Source: Gadus chalcogrammus
Lineage: Eukaryota; Chordata; Actinopteri; Gadiformes; Gadidae
Length of the DNA: 64,000 nt
Reading direction: 5' to 3'
NCBI RefSeq assembly: GCF_026213295.1
Contig: NC_079413.1
Coordinates: 17,931,530-17,995,529, forward strand
The notes beneath the pieces are model-generated. The model was not told where the DNA came from. It saw only the letters and a program-made list of their open reading frames with translations, and ran no database searches. The translations under genes and the position numbers were made by a program. This document shows, one piece after another, positions 54,794 to 64,000 of this stretch (position 1 is its first letter; each line of letters starts with the position of its first letter).

Positions 54794-55439
54794 GTTACTA
54801 TAGAGATCATGACGATAGCTGATGTAACGGGAGTCCGGGCGTGTGAAGGACCGAACCACGCTGTATTATCACTGTTCCACTGCGCATAGACAGTAAAAAG
54901 TAGCTGAGATGGTAGAAGGGTTAGAAACCAATAAATGAAAATAGGTTAAGTATTTCAGGTAGCCTATTTCTTCACCTAAAAAAAAAAAATAAAAAAAAAA
55001 ATTTAATCCCCCCCTAAAAATGGAATCACGTCCCAGCGCCCCCCTAGGTTGTGCGAACGCCCCGTTGAGAAACCATGATGTAGATCAAGCATCTCCAAAC
55101 GGCGGACCATGGTCCGGACCAAGTGACGGCCTTATCCTTACCCATGACCAATTCAAAATAATGATATTTTTTATACGTTTTTTTTTATTGTACAAAGCAT
55201 GATTATGTTAATAAAGACATTTCTTTCTGAAATATAATTGAAAGGCAGAACAGTCCGTAGTACAGCATAAAAACAGCAAAAAGTAATGATCTTCACAGAG
55301 TGAAGATCATGCACTCAACGAACTCTAATTAGGAAAGTTCACCACGAAAACAGACATTTTAAAGATGAATGGACTGACCAATACATGTTAATTCTCCCGC
55401 AAGGCAGGACTTAACCCTTGTTTCTTGAATGTGTCGAAA

Positions 55440-55920
55440 CCGTGGCGCTGATAAAAAGCTGAAATATTAAGCAGCATTACGAATCCAAACACAGATCCTT
55501 CGAGGAAAAGTATCCCCAGAAGTCAGAAGTAAAAGCGCGGAAAATATCCGAGCTGAGAGCTGAGTATGAGAGGTCTATGCGAGTCTTCACACACTCATAT
55601 ACAGGCCAGCAACGTGCAAATTAATGCTCACTTAAGATTAAATGGATTTTGGGGCAACATAAAAAAGACTTTCAGTGACTCAACTGTTGTGAAGGAGTGC
55701 TTCAACGGCGCTGCCGAGACGTTAGTTTAAAGGTAAACAAAGGGATGGAAAAAATAAAGCAAATCCCAATGTCAGCTGCAACGACAACCAGAAAATCTGA
55801 AATGTTATCAGACGACGCACTGTCACAACTTGATGCGGCTGTTCAGAGTGCCCCATGCATATCCTTAGCCATTGATGAGTCCTCTGCTTACTTGACATGT
55901 AGGCCTAATGCTCTTTTTGT
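55440..55920 (+). pseudogene. hAT transposase remnant of H2 (ZBED5/GTF2IRD2-like group)
   Basis: In shifting frames: HYESKHRSFEEKYPQKSE-like and ISELRAEYERSMRVFTHSYT, then from 55730 VNKGMEKIKQIPMSAATTTR, SEMLSDDALSQLDAAVQSAP and ISLAIDESS. IDES is the first catalytic region of hAT transposases. It then runs into the minisatellite; the rest of the enzyme is absent. Confidence 0.7.
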
Positions 55921-56390
55921 GTATGTATGAAATTAAGACCTAGTGTACCTGTTTTGCTTACCTAAAATGTGGGCCTAGTATTCCTGTTTTGCTTACTTGA
56001 AATGTAGGCCTAGTGTACCTGTTTTGTTTACTTGAAATGAAGGCCTAATGCTCTTTTTGTGTTTATTTGAAATGTAGGCCTAGTGTACCTGTTTAGCTTA
56101 CCTAAAATGTAGGCCTAGTATTCCTGTTTTGCTTACTTGAAATGAAGGCCTAATGCTCTTTTTGTTTACTTGAAATGAAGGCCTAATGCTCTTTTGTGTT
56201 TATTTGAAATGTAGGCCTAGTGTACCTGTTTAGCTTACCTAAAATGTAGGCCTATTATTCCTGTTTTGCTTACTTGAAATGAAGGCCTAATGCTCTTTTT
56301 GTGTTTACTTGAAATGAAGGCCTAGTGTACCTGTTTTGCTTACTTGAAATGTAGGCCTAACACTGTTAGGCCTACATTTGAAGTAAGCAA
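55894..56390. repeat. Minisatellite of two alternating 36-bp units containing AGGCCTA
   Basis: Unit types: GAAATGTAGGCCTAGTGTAC with CTGTTTTGCTTACTT, and GAAATGAAGGCCTAATGCTC with TTTTTGTGTTTACTT. About thirteen units. The array ends in a short inverted segment (GGCCTAACACTGTTAGGCC). Confidence 0.88.
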
Positions 56391-56969
56391 AACAGGTTAA
56401 GCAAAATACCTCTGATGGCCCAAAATGGTGGGTGCTATCCTGGTAATTTCTCTGCGTGAGAAATACGAAGTGTGGCGTGTGAGCGGGTGCATGGGTTGAA
56501 TTGCGTGTGTCTCACACCAAATGCGTGAGCCTTGAGAGCCCTGTGAAAATTATAAGGAAATATGCCGTGTTGATTGTATTTGACAAAAGTAGGCTATTAA
56601 GAGGTGGTAGGTTAGAGGTTCGGAACTTTCTTGGAAGTAAATTTTAATAACTGGACCTTGTTCAATTTTTGTTGGAGACCCCTGATGTAGATTTATAGAC
56701 GCGATTTCGGTTTTGCCGGGCGGAATTACTTAGAATAACCGGCCTTCTTGACAACAGTTCGGCTGCTAAACAACTGTCTTATCTACTCAAGAGATAAAAT
56801 TAAAAACAACTCCAGCTCACATACAAACCAATATTCTTGAGCTATTCCATACAATGCATAGCCAGGAAGAGGCTAACTCAGACAAAAACTCATGACACTC
56901 ACACAACGAATAGCATACAAAGCAGCAATGAGCTGCAATTATTATAAAATCCGCCATCAAATAGCTCAA

Positions 56970-57454
56970 AGGGGACCTATTATGCTTTTTCGACTTTTAT
57001 GACCTATAAACGTTGTTATAATGATTGATAGTCATGTTCAACCATACTAAAGTGTCAAATAATGACGTACATGCATTTCGACGTATTCCCTGCTGACAGT
57101 CTGGGGTGGCTGTGCAGAGCGCTAAACACTCGGGACAACGATTGCGATTCACTTGTTCACATTTCCGGGAAACATCTACGTAGACGTACTCCTGCCACGC
57201 CCACATATGCCTGGTCAAATCTGCCCGCGCGCGCGCTCCAAGGAAGGTAACCAATCACAACGGAGTTGTGTTGGCAGGAGGGGGGCGAGGGGGCGGAGAA
57301 GGACGAAACGGAGCGTTGACAGAGATGGCTGAAAGCGCCCAGATGAGAGGAAGAGTTTCCCGAAAATCTACATCGTTTTTTGTGTAAACATGACTATCAA
57401 TCATTATAACAACGTTTATAGGTCATAAAAGTCGAAAAGCATAATAGGTCCCCT
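56970..57454. mobile_element. piggyBac-like MITE, TCAA/TTAA flanks
   Basis: Starts AGGGGACCTATTATGCTTTT and ends GCATAATAGGTCCCCT. Inverted arms of about 75 bp (CGACTTTTATGACCTATAAA). Right flank TTAA (57455-57458), left flank TCAA (56966-56969), one base off. A fragment of the same family lies at 16884-16972, and its ends share AGGGGAC-TATTAT with the MITE at 25177-25450. Confidence 0.8.
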
Positions 57455-57814
57455 TTAACCTCTCCGCCTCACGCCTATACTGCCCAAGTCAATTTAAGAG
57501 AATAAATTAATGTCGAACTGTTTTGTTTGCCCTCTCATTTGGGTGCTAACGCGTCTTCACTCGGATAAGGTGGAAACTTGCCGGTACTTCCTGTTTACAT
57601 TGTTGGCTGTCAATGATTGGCTGGAAATTATCTAAACGTTTTCGATAATTTATGCACTACTAGTAACATTAAAACTGAAGTTATGTTGGTGCAACCAAAA
57701 TTTAGAACACCTTTAGTTTGAAACTAGCTACGTCGAGCGTAGGGTTAAGGCGAACTTTACACCCGAACTTATGATCGGCTTTACGTTCTGCTGGTGCAAT
57801 CGACTGCTGGGGTT

Positions 57815-57816
<2 letters not shown>
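57455..57816. other. Non-coding stretch
   Basis: No frame or known repeat. Confidence 0.35.
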
Positions 57817-57884
<68 letters not shown>

Positions 57885-58121
57885 CTCTCTCGCTCTCTCT
57901 CTCCACCCTCTCTCGCTCGCTTTCTTGCTTTCACCTATAGAACAATCGACTGTTGGGTTTGTGCTGCGGTGCTTTACTGCTGTGGGGGGGGGGGTCTCAG
58001 CACGCTTTATAGGTGGACCGCCCCCCAGCCCGCCTCAAACACACCTCCTCACTTCTGCTCTTATTCTAAATATGTTCACAAGGACACAGGGGAGGGAGGA
58101 GGGCGAGCTGGGGGAGGCTGG

Positions 58122-58175
<54 letters not shown>

Positions 58176-58236
58176 CCCTCTCCCTCTCTCTCCTCCTCTC
58201 TTTCTCTCACTCTCTCTTTCTCTCCACCCCCACAGA
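57817..58236. repeat. CT microsatellites and pyrimidine-rich DNA
   Basis: (CT)n at 57821-57880 and 58124-58172, joined by mostly unique sequence at 57905-58120. The second run leads into CCCACAG at 58230-58236. Confidence 0.9.
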
Positions 58237-58362
58237 TCATAAATCGGGCCCTGGACAGCCCAGCCGGAACATCGAAGCATCGTGGGACAGGAGATTTATG
58301 GATCGATTTTAACCCCTCAGAGTTTAAAAATAACGAGAGCCCTGCAGGAGGGAGGAGGGAGT
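58237..58362 (+). other. Possible exon-like open segment (weak)
   Basis: After a 100-base pyrimidine tract and CCCACAG, a frame reads IINRALDSPAGTSKHRGTGD, LWIDFNPSEF, then SPAGGRRE and TAG. It is the only non-repetitive segment between the pyrimidine and purine tracts. No homology is recognised and there is no donor, so it may be chance. Confidence 0.15.
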
Positions 58363-58384
58363 AGGTGTACCAAGCTCTGAGCCT

Positions 58385-58905
58385 TAGCTACTCCCAGCAA
58401 GAGGAGAGGGAGGAGAGAGAGGAGGAGAGGGAGAAGAGAGAGGAGAGGAGGAGGAGAGGGAGGACGCTTCTTCCGCCCAGCGAAGGGTACACAGCTCTGA
58501 GCCTTACCCACTCGCAGAGCGAGGGAGAGGGAGGAGAGGTGGAGAAGAAGGAGGAGAAGTAGGAGAGAGGAGAAGAGGAGAGAGAGGAGGAGCAGAGGGA
58601 GGAGAGTAGGATGAGGAGAGGGAGGAGAGTGAGAGGAGAGGGGGAGAGGAGCGAGAGGAGAGGTGGGGGAAAGAGAGAGGGAGGAGGGAGAGGAGAAGGA
58701 GAGAGAGATAGAGAGGGAGAGGAGCAGGAGGAGGGATGGAACAGAGTTGAAACAGAGAGGGAGGAGAGAGAGGGGGAGAGATTGAGGAGAGAGAAGGGGA
58801 GAGAGTGGGGGGGGGGGAGGGAGAGGAGGGAAGAGGAGGAGGAGAGATGGAACAGAGAGGGAGAGGGAGGAGAGAGAGGAGGAGGAGAGATGGAACAGTG
58901 GCGGT
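58385..58905. repeat. Purine-rich GGAGGAGAGAG repeat, about 520 bp
   Basis: Almost pure purine on the plus strand (GAGGGAGGAGAGAGAGGAGG units), with two copies of an AAGCTCTGAGCCTTA / CAGCTCTGAGCCTTA phrase near 58372 and 58493. Frames on both strands (Ser/Leu/Pro-rich and Glu/Arg/Gly-rich) are repeat artefacts. Confidence 0.92.
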
Positions 58906-58919
58906 CGCAGGGGGGTTTT

Positions 58920-59860
58920 GTAATCATGGTTGGTTTTATGTTTTAATGACAGGCTTAGGGCTGTAGCCATATTCCCCGGTCGCCTGCTGGACACGGACAC
59001 TTTAATGGGGGGCTGTTAATGGGAATATTATTATAGTCTATCGTTAACAGCCTCTATCCTCCGCGCTAATCACTTTCCCAGGTCCGGTGAGGACCGGCTA
59101 CCACTCCAGCATCTGTTGGGGGGATAACTCCTCACTGTTGCCGCCATTTGCATTTTATCAGTCCCTAATAACGCAAACTGACGTGGAGTTTATTACACGA
59201 CACATGATTGTGGATTGCCTTCCGCCTTTCAGAACATAATGTCAACCGAAGGGCAGAAGAGGCTCACTGATGAACAGCTGATGTAAACCCTGTTCAACCC
59301 GTACAGGTGTGTTCTGTTGATGAGCCGTCATCAACAGACATCACAGTTGGAGGCGTCCACCCAGGTGCATGCTGGGTCCTGCACAAAACCAGGGTCGAAG
59401 GGCCAATCTGTACACCATAGACACTAAAGGCACACACACTCAGATGTGGTTTGTTTCTTTAATTAGTATTTTTATTAGTAGTCAGTACTGTTATGGGTCA
59501 GGATCCAATATAACACCTAGAAGTGGAACAAACTAATCGCTGAGCCAAATACTGCAGCTGAAGGTGCAGGCTAGCTCTCTGAAAGAGTGAGTCTGGACGG
59601 TGAATCTGTTCTTTAAAGCAGATCATCACCAGGATGATCTGCAGTCTCATTTGATCCTTATTTCCTCTTCATATTCGCCTCCTTTGAGGGTTTTAACAAC
59701 AGTCTGAGGGGTGTAATAGCAGCGTGCTGACAGCCCCTAGCCCTCATGAGACGTTAGCCTCTAGCGCTTACGTCAACACGGCTCTCACTTCACAGAGAAG
59801 CTTCACAGAGGAGAGTGGCTTAACGCCGTGGTATGTGAGCTTCACACTGGTGACACAGAG
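58920..59860. other. Non-repetitive non-coding stretch
   Basis: 58990-59260 is balanced, low-repeat sequence with CTCCGCGCTAATCACTTTCC and TTGCATTTTATCAGTCCC. It has no long frame. It could be a conserved non-coding element, but this cannot be judged from one genome. Confidence 0.3.
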
Positions 59861-59861
59861 G

Positions 59862-59960
59862 AGGAAGATACACACAGATACAGATACACAGATACAGATA
59901 CACACAGATCCACACAGATACAGATACACACAGATACACACAGATGCAGAGATACACACC
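59862..59960. repeat. CACAGATACAGATA hexanucleotide-type repeat
   Basis: Twelve or so units of ACACAGATACAGAT with small changes. Confidence 0.88.
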
Positions 59961-60154
59961 AGCTCCCCTCAGACCAGCAGGCTGTCACCGTCTCCCTTCA
60001 TCAGGGTGGAGATGAGCATAAGAACTCTAATTATGTCCTCAGCGCTCGTGTGAACAGACAGCGGCGCTCTTTAGTGACGGAGGAGCCGGTAATTAGCGTA
60101 TCCAGGGGAGCGGGCGATCACAGCGGCCCCCGCAGCACGCCCGGGGGAGGCAGG

Positions 60155-60455
60155 CCCAGACTGACTCAGGACTGACTCAGGACTGGCACAGGACTGACTC
60201 AGGAATGACTCAGAATAGTCCCAGACTGACTCGAACTGACTCAGGACAGACTCAGAACCGACTCAGAACAGACTCAGGACTGATTCAGGACTGACTCAGG
60301 CTGACTCAGGACTGACTCAGACTGACTCAGACTGACTCAAAACAGACTCAGGACTGAATCAGGACTGACTAAGAACTGACTCAGGACTGACTCAAACAGA
60401 CTCAGGACAGACTCAGAATAGACTCAGAGCAGACTCAGTACTGAATCAGGACTGA
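60155..60455. repeat. Minisatellite, GACTGACTCAG unit (11 bp)
   Basis: About 27 units of the form AGGACTGACTC, AGAACAGACTC or AGACTGACTC. Confidence 0.92.
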
Positions 60456-60724
60456 CTTGGACAGATTTTTGTTTGGTCTTTTGATCTACACGCTGGCATT
60501 ATGCTGACATATAATCGATTATTGGAGCTCTGGTTGTGTACTATGTTGCTTGTGATGCAAACACACATGGACACACACACATACACACACACAAACATGC
60601 ACGTGCAAGCATGCATGTTCAAGCACACACCAAACTGCTCTGTGCAGTGCATGAACATACATTTGCAGAAATGCATGAACGCAAAAATGTAAAACAACTA
60701 CCATGACATGACCACACATGTGTA

Positions 60725-61110
60725 ACCGGCTACGTTAGGCTACAGGCTACGTCAGGCTACATCAGGCTACATCAGGCTACGTCAGGCTACATCAAACTAC
60801 GTCAGGCTACATTGCAGGGGTGGTGGAGGTGGAGCAATGAGGAGGAACAGTGCTAAGGTGGAGGAGATGGAGAAGGTGGAGGAACAGCACTGGGGTGGAG
60901 GAGGTTGAGCAAAGGAGGAGGAGCGAGGAGGAGCTTGTCCGTTGGCTCTATAGAAACACAGCTGAGCTCCTCTGCTACATCATGGCACATTCTCTGGAAG
61001 CGGAGGAGATCCGAGCGCATACCAGAGAGCCTTGAATGCATATCTGCTTTATGTTCCCCTGGATGGAAAACACATAAAACCTCCACCACCTCCACCACCT
61101 CGCTCCAATA
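60725..61110. repeat. Two short tandem arrays: AGGCTACGTC and GGAGGTGGAG
   Basis: 60728-60812: seven units of CAGGCTACATC/CAGGCTACGTC. 60820-60940: GGTGGAGGA/AAGGTGGAGG units, mirrored weakly by ACCTCCACCACCTCC at 61079-61100. A short CA-rich patch lies at 60558-60600. Confidence 0.85.
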
Positions 61111-61899
61111 AGAACTGGATTAACATCTGACATAAAACAGCTGAAGGCCGTCACACAGAGCTAGCATTGGATGGCTTTACCACATGGAGAACGTACAGCT
61201 TTATAGAATAGAACGACCAGCCAGTTATAACAACACATTAACAGCTTTTATTTAACTAGTTTAGGCCTGTTTACTGCAATATGTTATGTTCACCGACCGT
61301 TCTTCTTTCTCATCTTAGATTAAAATCCTTATCCAATTAGGATTTAGCTAAACCCAGTTGAGCCAATCAGAATTCCTTCTGGGGACAGAAAGGCAAATTT
61401 GGTTTTAGTGCGAATTTGAAAAGTGCGAGAAGGGAAAGCTTAGATAAGCCAAGCGTGAAATAAAAACTATTACTAAGAGAGACCCCCCACTGTGGCTCCG
61501 AGCTCTTCAATGTGCACTTTAACTGTTAAAATACCACAGGGAAATGAAATCCCACTTCAGCAAAGCCTCTGTTTGGATTAATTAAATTAGAGTTGATATT
61601 AGCTAGACAAACATTGATGATGACTTTGATTTGACCACTAAAATAGTTTGATGGTATGACTTCCAGCAGAGCCTATTCTTTTGGAGGTTTTACCTCTAGT
61701 CGAATATTGGGTGAAATATATATATATGGGTCTGGTGACGGAGATATAAACATTACGTTCGTCGTCAAAAGTACAAACGTGTTTCTAGTCTATTAATGAC
61801 CAGAGATCCCACAGGCAATTTCCTACATTTCTTCATCGTTGATTATAGCAAAGTAGGCAACTGTGCTCCTTAATGTTCCTGGAGGAGGGGCCCTCTGTG

Positions 61900-61900
<1 letters not shown>
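61111..61900. other. Non-coding stretch, nothing recognised
   Basis: AT-rich, no frame above noise, no clear repeat. Confidence 0.4.

Positions 61901-61985
<85 letters not shown>
61901..61985. repeat. (CA)n microsatellite, split from 62701-62721
   Basis: Pure CA run of 85 bp; the array resumes for 21 bp beyond the inserted hAT. Confidence 0.96.
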
Positions 61986-61988
<3 letters not shown>

Positions 61989-62700
61989 GCCTGCAGCGGA
62001 TTCGAATTGTATCCGAATCCGTTCGGTTCGTTTACCACAGTTCGGAGCATTCCGGTGATCCGCGGATTTCGGTTTCATGAAGGCATTGCCTTATGTAGCG
62101 TATTTTGCCTACTGTAGCCTACGTCCGATACAAAAGGGTCTTTAGGACCCAGCGGAATGCATTCTCTCCAGTGCTGCCCGAGCCAATGAGGTAGCTGTAA
62201 TAGGTTGTTTTCTGAAGTTCAAGCGCACGATTCCTAAATTTCAAGAAAGTAATTGATACAATTATATTCTAAATATACGGGAGATAAATACAAACGGGTG
62301 ATAAGCGGGATAACGGCCTTCGAGGTCGACCAGTTCGATGGAAATAATGGACAGGTAGAGGCAACTCTGGCTTCATGCTGCGCTCGTCGCCAGAGTTCTA
62401 AGCCTCGTCGGCCGTTATCCCTTACATGTTACACTCAGTGCACCATGTTTTCAAATGCATTTAGCGGAACATTTATTGCACAAAAAAGCCTTGCAAGTTG
62501 TCTGATTGCAGTCAATTAACACATTGCAAATAGCCTGTGGGTCTCATTCATTTTTGTGTTTCTCCCCCAAACCCTCCGTCAAAAAAAAGTCCGCCTTTTT
62601 ACTACCACGGACATGATCCTAATCCGAACCGTATCCGAAACCGAGGCCCAAAACGGTTATCTGAACCGAACCGTGGACACACTGATCCGTTTCACCCCTA
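61986..62700. mobile_element. hAT element K inserted within the CA repeat
   Basis: Starts TAGGCCTGCAGCGGATTCG and ends ACTGATCCGTTTCACCCCTA; the inner ATCCGAACCGT motifs mirror each other. Both flanks are CACACACAC, so the target duplication is hidden in the repeat. It contains a foldback at 62307-62421 (GGGATAACGGCC and its complement, with CTCTGG...CCAGAG around CATGCTGCGCTCGTCG). Confidence 0.8.
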
Positions 62701-62721
62701 ACACACACACACACACACACA

Positions 62722-63850
62722 AAACCAAACACACGCAGAGCTACTGCGGTTCACAGAATATATGCACGGAGATCTCAACGCATGAGAAAACTAACGTTTT
62801 CGAATGCAGTTTGGTACAGTGGCTAGTTCTCAGGCTAGTGGTGCTGACTCCCTGCCCTCATATCCTACTAAATGTTGCCCTCTTTTGGTTAAAAGTGGCC
62901 CCTGCAGCTGACTGAACAGACGGAGGGCTCCAGGGCTAGCTGGACCTGAGGATCACCGGCATAATAGAAACTTGTGTTCGCTCTCCAATGGATAAAAGAG
63001 ATAAATCTTCCACACATGATGGCGGATGTTGGACCACGCATATCCAACATTTCGTTGTCTCTTTCATGTCCATTTTCTCCATGAATAGCGAAAGGTCGCC
63101 GCGGCGTGGAAGTGAAGACCCTCTTTCATTAGTGAAGGCCCTCTTTCATGAGCGCAACCGTGGGCATCGGGCGGTGGCAGAGTTATGAGTCCAGGGCAGC
63201 ATTAGGGTCTCGTGTGTCGTCAGTACAGGGTTGGGGTTCAAAGCCACATGTGCGTCCCTCAGGGTCCGTCTGGGTGGTCTGAAGACCTCCACCATTCCCT
63301 CGGATCGGCCGGCAGAGAGCGCGTTCTCTGACGTGAAGCGCTCTTTGTTGAACGTCGTTGGAGGAGCTGATTCATGACCCGACGGAAAACAGAAATAACC
63401 GCGGATCTGATTGGTTTATTAGGAAGCTTATGGAAAACTCCCTGGGGCTTAAAGATGGGAAATGAGCTATAAAATAATTAAAAGCTTAACAATCACATTG
63501 TGCTGCTTTAAATTCATTTCATTTATAAATGGCGAAGTAATTTCATACTTATAAACAGGGCTTTACCCACCTGATCTAGTGAGGTCTAGTTATGCATCCC
63601 CTCATGCAATTATAGGCTACCTTACCGAATTAAATATTTAATATTAGTAAATTATTGTAACCAGTTGGTTCCGTTTGAAAGGCCCTCTATATTCCACTGT
63701 TCCCAGTAAGAGGAGGAATCTTTACTTCAATGGTCTATAGGCCTGAATGTTTACGCTTTCAGTCGTTTTTGTTGCTAAATTTTGTAGGCTAACGGAATGG
63801 TCCAATTATCAATGTCAAGACTTTGTATGAAGTCCTGATAGGGTCTGGTA
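62722..63850. other. Non-coding stretch, nothing recognised
   Basis: Mostly unique-looking sequence; a short direct repeat of GAAGxCCCTCTTTCATxAG at 63114-63150. No supported gene. Confidence 0.4.
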
Positions 63851-64000
63851 CAGGGGTCACCAACACGTGCCCGCGGGCACCAGGGCGCCCGAAAAGACCG
63901 TATGAGGCGCCCGAAGGCCTGTTCGGAAAATAGCACAGCTCATTCTTGAACAACTCTTTCCCAACTTTTTTAAGTCATTAATTAATAATTAATGTGAGAA
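63851..64000. mobile_element. hAT end running off the window
   Basis: CAGGGGTCACCAACACGTGC and GCCCGCGGGCACC form a typical hAT terminus with its subterminal palindrome. The other end lies beyond 64000. Confidence 0.7.

Larger units (their letters stand above)
52104..55077. mobile_element. hAT element H1, target ATGTAGAT
   Basis: Starts CAGTGGTTCTCAACCTTTAG and ends CCCCGTTGAGAAACCATG, the classic hAT 'CAGTGGTTCTCAA' terminus. ATGTAGAT at 52096-52103 and 55078-55085. It carries a GA minisatellite (52370-52530), a G-run minisatellite (52667-52815) and the nested element I. No intact transposase. Confidence 0.9.
55086..56684 (+). mobile_element. hAT element H2, directly adjacent to H1, same target ATGTAGAT
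   Basis: Starts CAAGCATCTCCAAACGG and ends TTGTTGGAGACCCCTG. ATGTAGAT at 55078-55085 (shared with H1) and 56685-56692. The body has transposase remnants (55440-55920) and a minisatellite (55894-56390). Confidence 0.85.

Noticed and set aside
57728..59000. Frames of 105-227 codons rich in Ser/Leu or Glu/Arg
   Set aside because: They lie entirely in CT/GA repeats.

Overview
The window is animal genomic DNA, almost certainly from a teleost fish. The evidence is four consecutive exons of GRB2 with vertebrate intron positions, very abundant dinucleotide (GT/CA) microsatellites, and a dense load of the DNA transposons typical of fish (hAT, PIF/Harbinger-like, piggyBac-like MITEs). The species cannot be fixed from the sequence. 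One 100-base assembly gap (51401-51500) is present.

Layout. 1-20400 is the 3' part of grb2 on the plus strand: a second coding exon (5858-5955), an 11.6-kb intron filled with nested transposons (6288-17150), then three closely spaced exons (17557-18366) and a GC-rich 3'UTR with a likely poly(A) signal at 20378. The promoter and the first coding exon (about 26 codons) lie left of the window. 20930-28500 is transposon upon transposon: a 740-bp palindromic MITE, then a 4.5-kb element (22111-26648) that has been invaded at least four levels deep. 28800-29850 holds a palindrome, a minisatellite and two tRNA-like loci. 30051-37150 (minus strand) is a decayed many-exon gene resembling the poorly characterised DUF6729 family of fish, with its N-terminal and zinc-finger modules present twice in diverged form. 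37325-41942 is a hAT transposase gene split by two later hAT insertions. 42218-44630 is a 142-bp satellite arranged as two opposing arrays. 45219-50099 (minus strand) is a five-exon gene of a DUF7869-like family, whose long intron holds a 915-bp near-perfect palindrome. 50156-57454 is a series of hAT elements with clear 8-bp target duplications, two of them at the same target, followed by a piggyBac-like MITE. 57800-64000 is mostly simple-sequence and short tandem repeat DNA with no gene I can support.

The only gene that looks intact is grb2 (SH3-SH2-SH3 adaptor). All other coding signals are transposon-derived or decayed. The most unusual signals are: (1) the palindrome TAGGCCTA, far more frequent than expected, and in three paralogous comparisons appearing exactly where the sister sequence has only TA, as if it were an excision scar; (2) the double-module DUF6729-like locus; (3) nested insertions whose empty sites survive elsewhere in the same window; (4) two hAT elements inserted at one 8-bp target; (5) very long palindromes.

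Family names for the two uncharacterised genes and for transposon classes rest on recall of conserved motifs, not on a database search.
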